A stretch of 46,394 nt of DNA from positions 1 to 46,394 of the forward strand of contig JAJHSH010000053.1 in assembly GCA_022683945.1 (NCBI GenBank), in the 5' to 3' direction. Of the stretch, positions 15,662-23,781 are shown piece after piece. Both the position numbers and the translations under genes were made by a program. The notes below the pieces were generated by a model. It was given only the letters and a program-made list of their open reading frames with translations, had not been told where the DNA came from and made no database searches. How positions within the stretch are numbered: the first letter of the stretch is position 1; each line of letters starts with the position of its first letter. Source of the DNA: Candidatus Acetothermia bacterium. GTDB lineage: Bacteria > Bipolaricaulota > Bipolaricaulia > RBG-16-55-9 > DRXL01.

Positions 15662-17284
15662 TTAGTATTCGGGCATCGGCGGCGTGGGAGTCTTGTCCTC
15701 GCCGATCTGCTTCGTTGCCACCAGCGCGCCGGTCGTCAAGAAGAGCCCCGCGACGCTGACGGCATTCAAGACGGCCGACTTCGTGACTTTAGTGGGATCC
15801 AAAATCCCGGCCTTCATCATGTCCACGTACTCCCCGGCCACCACGTCGTACCCCATGTTGCCTTCTAGGGACTTGACTTTCTCCACGACGATCGTCCCCT
15901 CGACGCCGGCATTCTCGGCCAACTGCTTGGTCGGAGATTCCAGAGCTTTCTTCAGGAGCTTGACGCCCAACTGTTGATCGGAATCATCGAGCTTGAGGCT
16001 GTCGAGGCTCTTGGCCGCGCGCAGCAGCGCCACGCCGCCGCCGGGGAGAATACCCTCAGCGACTGCAGACTTGGTCGCTTCGAGCGCGTCTTCCATGCGA
16101 TGCTTCTTCTCGTCCATCTCGGCCTCGGTGGCCGCGCCGACTTTAATAATGGCCACGCCGCCGGCGAGCTTGGCGATGCGCTCTTGCAGTTTCTCGCGAT
16201 CATAGTCCGAATCGGTGTTCTCCATCTGCTTGCGCAGCTGCTCGATGCGCGCTTCGATATCTTTCTTCTTGCCCTTGCCTCCGATAATAGTCGTGTTGTC
16301 GTCGTCGATCACCACTTTTTCGGCCTTGCCCAGCATATCGAGCGTCGCCTGCTCCAAGTTCATCCCTACTTCTTTAGAGACGACCTGTCCCCCGGTGAGA
16401 ATGGCGATATCTTGGAGCATGGCCTTGCGGCGGTCGCCGAAGCCCGGAGCTTTTACGGCGCAGCTCGATAATGTGCCGCGCAGCTTGTTGATAACCAAAG
16501 TGGTCAATGCCTCGCCTTCGATATCGTCGGCGATCACTAATAAGGGCTTGCCGGACTGGGCGACCTTCTCGAGAAGGGGGACGAGATCGCGGGCCTTCTT
16601 CACTTCGTGGTCGGTGATCAGAATGAGCGGCTCTTTCAGCTCGGCTTCCATCTTCTCGGCGTTTGTCACAAAATACGGAGAAGTGTAACCGCGATCAAAC
16701 TGCATCCCCTCGACGATCTCAAAGTGGGTCTCAATCGTGTCCGACTCTTCGACGGTGATGACGCCGTCCTCGCCTACTTTCTCCATCGCGTCGGCAATGA
16801 TGCGCCCGATCTCTTCATCCTTAGCGGAGTTGGTGGCGACGCGGGCCATCTCGTCTTTGCTCTTGAGCTCTTTGCTCATCTTCTGCAGCTCTTCGATGAC
16901 GCGATCGCGCGCGACTTCTAAGCCTTTCTTCAGCTGCACGGGGTTCGCACCCGCGGTCACATTCTTGAGCCCTTCTTTGATGAGCGCATGAGCCAGAACC
17001 GTTGCTGTTGTGGTGCCGTCGCCCGCTTCGTCGTTGGTCTCTTTGGCGACTTGCTTCACCAGCTGCGCGCCCAGATTCTCAAACTCGTCGGCGTACTCTT
17101 GCTCTTCGGCGATCGCCGCCCCGTCGTCCACGACCTTGGGCGAGCCGAACTCCTTCCCCAGAATAACACAGCGTCCCTTGGGGCCTAGCGTGATGCGCAC
17201 CGCGTCGGTGAGTTTTTGCACGCCTGCGAGCAATTTCTCCCGCGCGTGCTCTTCGAAGACGACCTCTTTGAATTTCTTAGCCAT
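15662..17284 (-). CDS. groEL: 60-kDa chaperonin GroEL
   Basis: The 540-residue group I chaperonin subunit has hallmark motifs [31 protein letters not shown] (ATP site, catalytic Asp), [10 protein letters not shown] and the C-terminal-half GGGVALLRA. It forms the double-ring folding machine with GroES, 29 bases upstream. The C terminus ends in [12 protein letters not shown], without the Gly-Gly-Met tail of many bacterial GroELs, which is common in some phyla. The ATG is preceded by GAGGAAG. Length and sequence look intact. Transcription is from the CIRCE-controlled promoter upstream of groES. Confidence 0.98.
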   Translation of the reverse strand: MAKKFKEVVFEEHAREKLLAGVQKLTDAVRITLGPKGRCVILGKEFGSPKVVDDGAAIAEEQEYADEFENLGAQLVKQVAKETNDEAGDGTTTATVLAHALIKEGLKNVTAGANPVQLKKGLEVARDRVIEELQKMSKELKSKDEMARVATNSAKDEEIGRIIADAMEKVGEDGVITVEESDTIETHFEIVEGMQFDRGYTSPYFVTNAEKMEAELKEPLILITDHEVKKARDLVPLLEKVAQSGKPLLVIADDIEGEALTTLVINKLRGTLSSCAVKAPGFGDRRKAMLQDIAILTGGQVVSKEVGMNLEQATLDMLGKAEKVVIDDDNTTIIGGKGKKKDIEARIEQLRKQMENTDSDYDREKLQERIAKLAGGVAIIKVGAATEAEMDEKKHRMEDALEATKSAVAEGILPGGGVALLRAAKSLDSLKLDDSDQQLGVKLLKKALESPTKQLAENAGVEGTIVVEKVKSLEGNMGYDVVAGEYVDMMKAGILDPTKVTKSAVLNAVSVAGLFLTTGALVATKQIGEDKTPTPPMPEY

Positions 17285-17313
17285 AGTCTTCCTCCTCTAC
17301 AGTTTCTTACTTC

Positions 17314-17589
17314 TTATTCGACTGTCGCCAGGATCTCTTTGCTCTTCACAATGAAGAACTCTTCGTCCTCTAAGCGAACCTTTGTTCCTGCCAGGGCCGA
17401 GATCAGCACTCTGTCGCCCTTTCGGACTCTGATCTTCTCACTGTCCGACCCGACCTCAACGACCTCCGCGCGGATGAAGTCCATATCTTTCTTGGCTTCA
17501 TCCGGCAGGATGATCCCCCCCTCCTCCGACTCTTCGTAGCGTCGGACGAGGACGCGACTGCCCAAAGGCTTGAGTTTGAGCCTTTTCAT
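17314..17589 (-). CDS. groES: 10-kDa chaperonin GroES
   Basis: The 91-residue co-chaperonin caps the GroEL ring. Family motifs are KPLGSRVLVRRYEESEEGGI (with the mobile loop), LPDEAKKD, and the base block GDRVLISALAGTKVRLEDEE. I use ATG 17589, which follows AAGAAGGAGGTTCTTT; the longer frame from 17655 would read through the CIRCE operator. Cotranscribed with groEL. Confidence 0.97.
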   Translation of the reverse strand: MKRLKLKPLGSRVLVRRYEESEEGGIILPDEAKKDMDFIRAEVVEVGSDSEKIRVRKGDRVLISALAGTKVRLEDEEFFIVKSKEILATVE

Positions 17590-17648
17590 AAAGAACCTCC
17601 TTCTTGTGATAATATCTATTGGAAGCGGGATTTGCCGATAATCATGAT

Positions 17649-17675
17649 TTAGCACTCAAGCAAACCCTCTGCTAA
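17649..17675 (-). promoter_or_regulatory. CIRCE-like operator (HrcA site)
   Basis: TTAGCACTC (17649-17657), nine spacer bases and CTCTGCTAA (17667-17675) match the CIRCE consensus TTAGCACTC-N9-GAGTGCTAA. The first arm is perfect and the second has six of nine matches. It lies at the predicted transcription start of groES. The HrcA repressor gene is not in the window. Confidence 0.8.
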
Positions 17676-17684
17676 AGTAGTTTT

Positions 17685-17713
17685 ATTTTAGCGAGCGAGC
17701 GCGAAGTTGTCAA
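17685..17713 (-). promoter_or_regulatory. groES-groEL promoter
   Basis: On the minus strand TTGACA (17713-17708) and TAAAAT (17690-17685) are 17 bases apart. The start would fall near 17678, placing the CIRCE-like operator at about +3 to +30. Confidence 0.85.
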
Positions 17714-17778
17714 GTCTTCCCGCAGCGAAGGGACAGCCGGGCTTGGGATCGGCTTCTTGGGCCCACAGAATAGACTTC

Positions 17779-18273
17779 ATGCCCGCAGGGAAGACGCATC
17801 TGAGAATCGAGCTGATCACGCTGCCCCTCTGGGCCGCGCTCTTCTATCTTTTTGTAGACGCCTCTTGGTTATCTATAGTCCTCTTCGGCGGTGCCTATCT
17901 CTTCTCCAGTCTGCTTCTGAGTCCTGATCTTGATCTGCGCCACAATGCCGCGCGGCGGCGCTGGGGCCTCTTGGGCTTCGTTTGGCTGCCGTATACTAAA
18001 ATCTTTAAGCATCGTGGCGTCAGCCACAGTCTGCTCTTGGGCACGCTTACGCGCCTGGGTTACTTGGCGTTGCTGGCCGTGATAGCGGCGCTGGCCCTGA
18101 GCTACTTTAACGTCTGGACTATATCTGTGACGCAACTGCCTTGGACGAAGCTCGATCTGTGGCTGGCGGGAATTTTATTAGCCGGGCTTTGGCTTCCCAA
18201 TATCCTCCATGCGCTCGTGGACCGTTTAGATAGCCTCATTCCCTGGCGACGACGGCGCTATCGCTATCGTTAG
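17779..18273 (+). CDS. Membrane-bound metal-dependent hydrolase-like protein (DUF2227/YdjM type)
   Basis: The 164-residue protein begins MPAGKTHLRIE, has the acidic motif LLLSPDLDLRHN (residues about 46-57) and the His motif KHRGVSHSLLLG, and ends in a helix followed by ILHALVDRLDS and a basic tail. These are the metal-binding motifs of the YdjM/DUF457 and DUF2227 membrane proteins. Three or four helices are visible. I start at ATG 17779 because homologues begin with the G-x-x-H motif; the longer frame from 17707 overlaps the groES promoter. The substrate is unknown. Confidence 0.75.
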   Translation: MPAGKTHLRIELITLPLWAALFYLFVDASWLSIVLFGGAYLFSSLLLSPDLDLRHNAARRRWGLLGFVWLPYTKIFKHRGVSHSLLLGTLTRLGYLALLAVIAALALSYFNVWTISVTQLPWTKLDLWLAGILLAGLWLPNILHALVDRLDSLIPWRRRRYRYR

Positions 18274-18336
18274 ATGTGTTCTTGACGGTAGCGCTTTCAC
18301 TCTCTAAAATGAGGGTCAAGCGAAGCTTGTGCGCCC

Positions 18337-18453
18337 GTGCGCTATCAGAAAGTGCTGCCCTATTTTGAGCGTGGGCGTATGGTCGTCCACGCGCCGGACA
18401 ACAGCAAGCCGCTCGAACTACGAGGGTTGGATTTTTGCATGGTGATGCATTAG
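18337..18453 (+). pseudogene. Gene remnant ending in LRGLDFCMVMH
   Basis: An open stretch without a credible start encodes RYQKVLPYFERGRMVVHAPD, then NSKPLELRGLDFCMVMH and a TAG stop. It ends 7 bases before the next small gene. The same C-terminal end (LRGLDFCVLMH, then TGA) recurs alone at 18917-18952, so this is the tail of a gene that was duplicated and eroded. The parent protein is not recognised. Confidence 0.5.
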
Positions 18454-18483
18454 AATACCAATGGGGAAGAAGAAGCGCGACCT
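18418..18483 (+). repeat. Direct repeat, copy 1
   Basis: This segment covers the end of the LRGLDFC remnant and the start of the small gene at 18461. It matches 18917-18990 at most positions (for example TGGATTT-TGC and GATGCATT, then GGG-AAGAA-AA-CG-GACCT). Confidence 0.65.
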
Positions 18484-18649
18484 GAAAGCCATTCAAAGCT
18501 GGCAGGAACGAGTTGAAGAGCATCGCGATAAGATTGAAGCAGAGTTGAAGCGATCACGTCCACGCTGGGCGCTGATTGAGTTCTGGCAGAAGCAAATCCT
18601 TACGTGGCAGAGGCAGATCGAACAGCGCCAAAGGAGACTGAAGCGATGA
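18461..18649 (+). CDS. Small charged protein, 62 aa
   Basis: The product is almost one third Lys and Arg and is predicted helical, with regular Trp and Gln (SWQERVEEHRDKI, WQKQILTWQRQIEQRQ). It probably forms a coiled coil. I do not recognise a family. Its stop overlaps the next start (ATGA), so the two small proteins are probably made together and may interact. A decayed second copy of its start follows at about 18970-18990. Confidence 0.6.
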   Translation: MGKKKRDLKAIQSWQERVEEHRDKIEAELKRSRPRWALIEFWQKQILTWQRQIEQRQRRLKR

Positions 18650-18909
18650 AGGCAGCACCTGCGAAGAAGAGGCCAAATGTGGCAGATCTACAAAAAGCCT
18701 TAGACGTATTCTATGCCGAACTCAATGAGGAACACTCTAAGGTGCAGGAACTCTATCATAAGCTAAAACAGGTACAACTGTGTGCAGAAGCCTACGATCA
18801 AGCCTGGGCCGATTTGTATGTTTCGCTCACCGTGTTAGAGACTAAGGCTCGCACCTTGCAGGAGATATTGGATGAGCTGAGCGAGCAAGCGGATGACGAA
18901 GAAGGCTAG
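18646..18909 (+). CDS. Small helical protein, 87 aa
   Basis: It begins at ATG 18646, four bases inside the previous gene, and the longer frame from 18604 is rejected. After a Lys/Pro-rich start (MKAAPAKKRPNVADLQKA) the sequence shows heptad-like helices (ALDVFYAELNEEHSKVQELY, LETKARTLQEILDELSEQ) with an acidic C terminus. A coiled-coil partner of the previous basic protein is a reasonable inference. No family recognised. Confidence 0.6.
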   Translation: MKAAPAKKRPNVADLQKALDVFYAELNEEHSKVQELYHKLKQVQLCAEAYDQAWADLYVSLTVLETKARTLQEILDELSEQADDEEG

Positions 18910-18916
18910 TGGGTAA

Positions 18917-18990
18917 CTGCGCGGGCTGGATTTCTGCGTGCTGATGCATTGACTGGGAGTTATGTAAGCCGGGCAAGAAAAACGAGACCT
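18917..18990 (+). repeat. Direct repeat, copy 2 (LRGLDFCVLMH tail)
   Basis: This is the second copy of 18418-18483: codons for LRGLDFCVLMH and a stop (18917-18952), then a degenerate start of the small GKK-protein gene. It is interrupted right at the beginning of the hydrolase gene at 18995. Confidence 0.65.
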
Positions 18991-18994
18991 CAAT

Positions 18995-20641
18995 ATGGTT
19001 ACGCTACGAGTGCTCATTAGCTGTAGTTTGCTACTCCTCATTGAAGTTTGCGCCAAGAACAGTGATGCCGCACCAAGCAATCTCAACCCAAGTCAAGGCT
19101 TCTCAGTTGTCGCCGTCGCTTCAAGCCAGAACGCGATTAATGCGGAGGATGGAATGCACACAGCCCAAATCATCGAACTCAGAGAGGATACATACGAAGG
19201 ACGGTACTACACACTAACCAATGAAGGAACGCTTGCACGCCGAAGAGGGCGCTTTATTGCTGATGTTGGCACAATGTTGGTTCCTGAGAATCACCGTGAT
19301 TTGGCAACGCGCATGATCGAGTTGTCCATCACTCGCATCCGCGCTACAGGAGATAACCCTCTCGAGCCAATCTTCTGGCTTGGGGGAGGTCCCGGCCAAT
19401 CCAATATGAAGACTTTCAAATACGATTATTTCATCTCGCGCCATGATCATGTGATGGTGGGCTATCGCGGTGTGGATGGCTCTGTATCTCTGGACTGCCC
19501 CGAAGTCGCTCGTGTGCTCAAAAGTGTGAAAGACGTGCTGACCGATGCAAGCCTGGCAAAAGTAGGTGATGCTTATGCAGCCTGCGCAGCCCGTCTCCAA
19601 CAAGAGGGCGTGGACATCAATGGCTATACCGCCCTGGAAGTTGTAGACGACATAGAAGATGCCAGGGAAGCACTAGGATACGAGAAGATTGACATTATTG
19701 CTGAGAGCTATGGCACTCGTGTCGCTTATCTTTATGCCCTGAAATATCCCCAGAGCGTCCATCGTATGGTCCTCATCGGTGCGAACCCGCCGGGACGCAT
19801 GGTTTGGGACCCCTATCAAGCTGATGCGCTGCTCAAGCGATATGGAGAGCTCTGGACCCAAGACGCTGCTGCCAGCGCACGATGTCCCGATTTAGTAGAA
19901 GCCATTCGCCGGGTAAATCAGAATATGCCACGCCGCTGGCTGTTCTTTCCCATCCATCCGGGCAACGTGAGAGCGGCAGCCTTCGCTGCTCTGATCGGCA
20001 ACCGCGAATCAGCCGCGCTTGTTTTCGACACCTACTGCGCCGCAGCGAACGAAGACCCAAGCGGCTTGTGGCTTACGTCGTTTCTGTCTAAGTACATTTT
20101 CCCTAGCATCGTAAATTGGGGTGATAACGCTTCCAAGGCAGCCAGTGCTGATTATGACCCTTCGCGCGACTACGCCAGAGAAATGGTTCCGCCGAACGCT
20201 ATCATGGGGGCACCTTTAGGGCGCTTTCTTTGGGCTCCCGCAGCACGCTGGCCTATTCAACCTATACCCCAAGAGTATCGTCAGCCACAGTCCTCTGCTG
20301 TCGAAACCCTTATTTTGAGTGGGAATCTCGACTTTTCTACTCCTGCAGAAAATGCTACAAACGATTTGTTACCCCACCTGAGCAAGGGTCGTCAGATCAT
20401 TATGAAAGAAATGGGGTATGTCGGAGACATCTGGCGCTTGCAACCGCAGGCAACCCATCGTGTTGTGACAAGCTTCTTAGATACAGGCATCGCTGATGAT
20501 TCACTGGTCACGTATCAACCGATGGACTTCCGTGTGCAAAGAGGTTTCCCGCTGCTGGCTAAGCTTATTGTAGCCGGTGTTTCTATCGGGACAGTTCTCC
20601 TTGGGCTCCTGGTACTGTGGCTGATCAATACGATTCTGTAG
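18995..20641 (+). CDS. S33-type alpha/beta hydrolase with altered catalytic His
   Basis: The 548-residue protein has a signal peptide (MVTLRVLISCSLLLLIEVCA), the oxyanion motif WLGGGPGQSN, the nucleophile elbow AESYGTRVAY (Ser238), the acid ILSGNLDFSTP, and a C-terminal transmembrane helix (LIVAGVSIGTVLLGLLVLWL). This is the proline-iminopeptidase-like S33 family, probably anchored outside the membrane. At the place where the catalytic His should follow (K-E-M-G-x-V-G-D), residue 475 is Tyr (TAT), one base from His. The protein may therefore be inactive or use another His. The start has no strong ribosome site, and the gene sits directly after a decayed duplication, suggesting a later insertion. 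Confidence 0.85.
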   Translation: MVTLRVLISCSLLLLIEVCAKNSDAAPSNLNPSQGFSVVAVASSQNAINAEDGMHTAQIIELREDTYEGRYYTLTNEGTLARRRGRFIADVGTMLVPENHRDLATRMIELSITRIRATGDNPLEPIFWLGGGPGQSNMKTFKYDYFISRHDHVMVGYRGVDGSVSLDCPEVARVLKSVKDVLTDASLAKVGDAYAACAARLQQEGVDINGYTALEVVDDIEDAREALGYEKIDIIAESYGTRVAYLYALKYPQSVHRMVLIGANPPGRMVWDPYQADALLKRYGELWTQDAAASARCPDLVEAIRRVNQNMPRRWLFFPIHPGNVRAAAFAALIGNRESAALVFDTYCAAANEDPSGLWLTSFLSKYIFPSIVNWGDNASKAASADYDPSRDYAREMVPPNAIMGAPLGRFLWAPAARWPIQPIPQEYRQPQSSAVETLILSGNLDFSTPAENATNDLLPHLSKGRQIIMKEMGYVGDIWRLQPQATHRVVTSFLDTGIADDSLVTYQPMDFRVQRGFPLLAKLIVAGVSIGTVLLGLLVLWLINTIL

Positions 20642-20887
20642 ACTAAAACTTGCTTGAGTGTCGTCACTGCGACTCTCCCAAGACCGGAAAGTCAAACGAC
20701 CTGCGCCGACGCAGCTTCAGATAAAGGCTTTTGAGTCCCCCAGCGGGCAGCTGAAGATCAGCCCGCGTAGGGGTGAAAACGCACCTGAAAAGCGAAGCTC
20801 ACCGCCAAGAGTACCACTGGATACAAACATCGGGAGAATGATGAGCGAGTCCTTTCTTATTCGCTAATTCGTCCTCTATCCGTAACC
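20642..20887. other. Intergenic stretch with one hairpin
   Basis: No convincing gene here. The frames contain stops and no family-like protein. The one feature is the hairpin at 20737-20773: GCGGGC pairs with GCCCGC around a 12-base loop, enclosed by CCCC and GGGG, without a T-run. It may end the hydrolase transcript. Confidence 0.45.
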
Positions 20888-20995
20888 GGAGGCAGCAAGG
20901 AGTTCGACTGGCTCTGGACGGTCAGCGATCTGGGAATCTGGATTGGCTTCTACCTGATCGGTATGCTAATCTTAAGGGAAGGAGAGAAGCCATGA
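20888..20995 (+). pseudogene. Start-less membrane-protein fragment
   Basis: An open frame encodes GGSKEFDWLWTVSDLGIWIG then FYLIGMLILREGEKP and a stop that overlaps the start of the next small ORF (ATGA). It has one clear transmembrane helix. No start codon with a ribosome site lies upstream in frame, so it looks like the 3' end of a lost gene or a gene starting at a non-standard codon. Confidence 0.35.
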
Positions 20996-21099
20996 ATATT
21001 TGGCCTGGAGTCGTCCTGCTTTTAGGCGTCCTGCTCGCTGGCACAGCCTTCGCTCTGTATGCCCTCTGGAGCGACCGCCACGCCCAACGCAAAGGGTAG
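20992..21099 (+). CDS. 35-residue single-helix membrane protein
   Basis: The ATG is preceded by GGAAGGAGAGAAGCC, a good ribosome site. The product is MNIWPGVVLLLGVLLAGTAF plus ALYALWSDRHAQRKG: one transmembrane helix and a basic cytoplasmic tail. It resembles small accessory subunits of membrane complexes, but no complex is encoded nearby. Confidence 0.5.
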   Translation: MNIWPGVVLLLGVLLAGTAFALYALWSDRHAQRKG

Positions 21100-21130
21100 C
21101 CTAGACTTGCCGGACGCCTTGACAACACAC

Positions 21131-21207
21131 GCGCCCGTAGCTCAGCGGATGAGAGCGTCGGCCTCCGGAGCCGAAGGTCGCTGGTTCAAGTCCAGCCGGG
21201 CGTACCA
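21131..21207 (+). tRNA. tRNA-Arg (anticodon CCG)
   Basis: The cloverleaf is complete: acceptor GCGCCCG pairs with CGGGCGT (first pair G-T), D arm GCTC...GAGC, anticodon stem TCGGC/GCCGA with loop CTCCGGA, T arm GCTGG/CCAGC with loop TTCAAGT. The discriminator is A and the CCA end is encoded (21205-21207). Anticodon CCG reads the Arg codon CGG. Confidence 0.97.
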
Positions 21208-21237
21208 AACTGCTCACAGCGTTGGTTACTACTTTTG

Positions 21238-22317
21238 ATGAATACAAGAGACGACTTCGCTCTCAGCTGCCCCATCCCCATCTCCGAATATCCCCGAATT
21301 TTGCTGGCTCACGGAGGTGGGGGCAAACTGATGCACCAGCTGATCGAAAAGATCTTCGCTGCTGCTTTTCAGAACCCCTATCTGCATCAACGCCACGACG
21401 GTGCGGCGCTCACTCTACACGCTCTCCCTGGCAGAGAGAGGGATGGGGTGAGGATGGCCTTCACCACGGACTCCTATGTCGTGCGACCGCTCTTCTTCCC
21501 CGGCGGCGATATTGGGAAACTCGCTATCTACGGTACGGTCAACGATCTAGCCATGTGCGGCGCGCGCCCGCGCTTCTTGAGCGCCGGCTTTATCTTGGAA
21601 GAGGGGCTTCCTATGGAAACCCTCTGGCGCGTCGTCCAATCTATGAAGCACGCTGCTGAAGCTGCCGGAGTTCAGATCGTCACCGGAGACACGAAAATCG
21701 TAGATAAGGGCAAGGGCGACGGGATCTTTATTAACACCGCGGGCATCGGGATCATCGAGCACGATCTCTCTATCGCTCCCCAGAGCATCCGCCCCGGCGA
21801 TGGCGTTCTGCTCAACGGAGATCTGGGGCGACACGGAATCGCTGTTATGGCCGTGCGCGAAGGGCTCTCTTTTGAGAGCCAGATCGAGAGCGACTGCGCC
21901 CCGCTGGCCCCTATAGTCAAGCGATTGCTGGAAGAGAAAATAGAGATTCGCTGTTTGAGAGACTTGACGCGCGGTGGGCTGGCCAGCGCCCTCAACGAGA
22001 TCGCACAAACGGCACATCTAAATATCTCTATAGACTCGAATGCCATTCCCATTCGAGAGGACGTGCAAGGCGCGTGCGAGATCCTGGGGCTCGATCCCCT
22101 CTATGTCGCCAATGAAGGACGCTTTGTGGCATTCGTCGCACCCGATGATCTCCAGCGAGCGCTCGAAATTCTCAAGGCTCACTTTCCAGAGAAGAACGCT
22201 GCCCTTATCGGCCACGTCTCCAGCCGGCGAGATGGCTTAGTGACGCTCAAGAGCCGCATCGGTGTCCACAGAATCTTAGATATGCTCAGCGGCGAGCAGC
22301 TGCCGAGAATCTGTTAG
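21238..22317 (+). CDS. hypE: Hydrogenase maturation protein HypE (carbamoyl dehydratase)
   Basis: HypE accepts a carbamoyl group from HypF on its C-terminal Cys and dehydrates it with ATP to the thiocyanate that yields the CN ligand of [NiFe]-hydrogenases. Motifs: [64 protein letters not shown], and the terminal PRIC with the acceptor Cys. ATG 21238 lies 30 bases after the tRNA. Between the start and the AFTTDS motif lies a segment encoded by a half-copy of the palindromic repeat (residues about 62-72). No other hyp or hydrogenase gene is in the window. Confidence 0.95.
   Translation: MNTRDDFALSCPIPISEYPRILLAHGGGGKLMHQLIEKIFAAAFQNPYLHQRHDGAALTLHALPGRERDGVRMAFTTDSYVVRPLFFPGGDIGKLAIYGTVNDLAMCGARPRFLSAGFILEEGLPMETLWRVVQSMKHAAEAAGVQIVTGDTKIVDKGKGDGIFINTAGIGIIEHDLSIAPQSIRPGDGVLLNGDLGRHGIAVMAVREGLSFESQIESDCAPLAPIVKRLLEEKIEIRCLRDLTRGGLASALNEIAQTAHLNISIDSNAIPIREDVQGACEILGLDPLYVANEGRFVAFVAPDDLQRALEILKAHFPEKNAALIGHVSSRRDGLVTLKSRIGVHRILDMLSGEQLPRIC
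21421..21456. repeat. Half-copy of the CCTCACCCC/CCCTCTCCC repeat within hypE
   Basis: Read on the minus strand this is CCTCACCCCATCCCTCTCTC followed by TGCCAGGGAGAG, the same design as the repeats at 12183-12234 and 41426-41481 but lacking the outer right arm. It encodes the residues [10 protein letters not shown] of HypE. Confidence 0.6.
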
Positions 22318-22340
22318 ACAAATACAACAAAGGAGGCTCT

Positions 22341-22679
22341 ATGCCCTATATCGCTCCGCAAGATCGTCGTCCTCTTGATCCCTTGATCGATCAATTGGCT
22401 GAGCAGATCGTCCGACAAGCCAAAGCCCAAGGCTACGACGCGGCCTTCGCTGGTCTGCTCAACTATGTGTGCACGCGGCTGGCTTTGAAAGTTATCAAGC
22501 TGCAATTCGGCGCGCTGCGCTACTGGATCCTTGCGACGACCACGGGGGTTTTTAAGAATATCGCTGATGAATTCTATCGTCGGCTGGGCGCCCCTTACGA
22601 AGTGAAACAGATCGCGAAGAACGGCGACGTCGATCTTTATGCCGAGTTTGAGCAAACTCTTGGCAGACCTTCAGGATAG
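22341..22679 (+). CDS. Conserved small protein (DUF6899-like)
   Basis: The 112-residue protein begins MPYIAPQDRRPLDPLIDQLA and ends with FYRRLGAPYEVKQIAKNGDV, a pattern I associate with DUF6899 proteins (conserved start M-P-Y-I and an end with R-R-L-x-x-P-Y-E and N-G-D-V). A central helical region includes FAGLLNYVCTRLALKVIKLQ. Function unknown. The ribosome site AAAGGAGGCTCT is strong, and the gene follows hypE by 23 bases, so they may be cotranscribed. Confidence 0.7.
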   Translation: MPYIAPQDRRPLDPLIDQLAEQIVRQAKAQGYDAAFAGLLNYVCTRLALKVIKLQFGALRYWILATTTGVFKNIADEFYRRLGAPYEVKQIAKNGDVDLYAEFEQTLGRPSG

Positions 22680-22688
22680 TTTTATGAT
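22660..22688 (+). promoter_or_regulatory. Promoter for the truncated antitoxin gene
   Basis: TTGGCA (22660-22665) and TATGAT (22683-22688) are 17 bases apart and lie at the end of the previous gene. The start would be near 22695, 25 bases before the ATG at 22720. Confidence 0.55.
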
Positions 22689-22719
22689 ATAGTCACCAAG
22701 ATAGTCTTTGGGAGGAGAT

Positions 22720-22794
22720 ATGCTTGTCAAGCGGGTTTCCGTAGCAGAGGGCAAGAAAGACTTTTCTCAAAAAAGCTTGAGCATCTTACCATGA
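22720..22794 (+). pseudogene. Truncated Phd/YefM-type antitoxin
   Basis: With a strong ribosome site (GGGAGGAG), the ATG starts MLVKRVSVAEGKKDFSQKSL, which is the N terminus typical of Phd/YefM antitoxins (V-S-V-A-E-x-K-x-x-F-S). The frame stops after 24 residues. No toxin gene follows; the next gene is on the opposite strand. It is a remnant of a toxin-antitoxin module that still has a promoter. Confidence 0.6.
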
Positions 22795-22800
22795 ACATTG

Positions 22801-23751
22801 TCAATAGAAGATCGTCCGTGTGCGATGAGACGGCTTTTGGCAAAACTCCTCTCTCTGCCCCAAGTTCCACAAGAGCCAATCGATCTCGAAACTGCGCCAC
22901 GCTCGCCCCAGTCTGTTCAACTCACGCTGGAGCAGCTCAACTGCCCAGATCGTATGCGCGCGGATCTCGATCTCTTCTTCACTGCCCGCCAGCAACTCCT
23001 CACGGCGGTCAATCTTATGAGCGAGCGCTGGGCTATAGCGCAAAATCCCCAGATGTCGCAAGACCTGCGGGAGCTTATAATCTGCAAAGGCCGTCAGCTT
23101 CTCTATATCTCTAAATCGCCCCCAACGCTGCCCTCCAAATGCTCCATAGAGATCGGCACAAAAGATCTGCGCCCGTTTGTAGAAATAGACTCTCTCGCCC
23201 CGATATATTGCTTCATCGCGAAAGCTCGAAAAATTCTCGGCCAAGAGCTTCACCAAGCGCTCTGTCGAGCACTCGGCTTCTTCTACTAAGTTCACGGCTT
23301 GCCCGTGATACTGCGCTTGGAGCACGGCTCCAGCTTCTTGGAGCACAGCTACACGTTCTGTCAGCAGCGGGATCACGTTTTCACCCGATAGGATCTCCCG
23401 AAGCCGGTGCTCGCTCATCTGGGCGAGAAAGGCCGCTTCGAGAACGGTCGCGTCACGAGCAACGGCATCTTTGAGGGCAGAGGCCAGCGCTAGATAGCCG
23501 TTCAGCAATTCGCCCTCATAACGATACCGCCAGCGCGGCTCCGGCCAAAAGCAGAAATTCAGGGCGTCTAAAATAAAGAGATACTGCACCGTGCGCTCCG
23601 TTCCATCGAAAAAGTGATGTTGCGAGTCCCACAAAAGTCTCGGCTCTTGCCCCGCTAAAAGACGCGCTCCCGTGCCCAAGGCGTGCTCATCTAAAGAGAC
23701 GCTGCTGTTCTGTGCGATCACCCGCCGGACGGACTCCCGAACTTCTTGCAT
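22801..23751 (-). CDS. Queuosine salvage protein (DUF2419 / Q_salvage)
   Basis: The 316-residue protein matches the queuosine 5'-phosphate N-glycosylase family, which releases the base queuine from the nucleotide so tRNA can be remodified. Visible family blocks are HHFFDGTERTVQYLFILDAL, NFCFWPEPRWRYRYEG, RVYFYKRAQIFCADLYGAFG, LTAFADYKLPQVLRHLGILR, and the acidic GSEEEIEIRA with the following TIWAVELL. This family is best known in eukaryotes and is also found in some bacteria. The gene is a single transcription unit convergent with the broken antitoxin; its 3' end lies seven bases from it. Confidence 0.85.
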   Translation of the reverse strand: MQEVRESVRRVIAQNSSVSLDEHALGTGARLLAGQEPRLLWDSQHHFFDGTERTVQYLFILDALNFCFWPEPRWRYRYEGELLNGYLALASALKDAVARDATVLEAAFLAQMSEHRLREILSGENVIPLLTERVAVLQEAGAVLQAQYHGQAVNLVEEAECSTERLVKLLAENFSSFRDEAIYRGERVYFYKRAQIFCADLYGAFGGQRWGRFRDIEKLTAFADYKLPQVLRHLGILRYSPALAHKIDRREELLAGSEEEIEIRAHTIWAVELLQRELNRLGRAWRSFEIDWLLWNLGQREEFCQKPSHRTRTIFY

Positions 23752-23781
23752 AGCTTTAGATTATGCCCACAAAGGCTTGAC

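Noticed and set aside
15684..17354. Long plus-strand frames opposite groEL and groES
   Set aside because: They are shadow frames of the conserved chaperonin genes with low-complexity Ser/Leu/Arg composition.
21119..21124. TTGACA as a tRNA promoter element
   Set aside because: It lies only 7 bases before the mature tRNA, too close to act as -35 for it, and no -10 fits.
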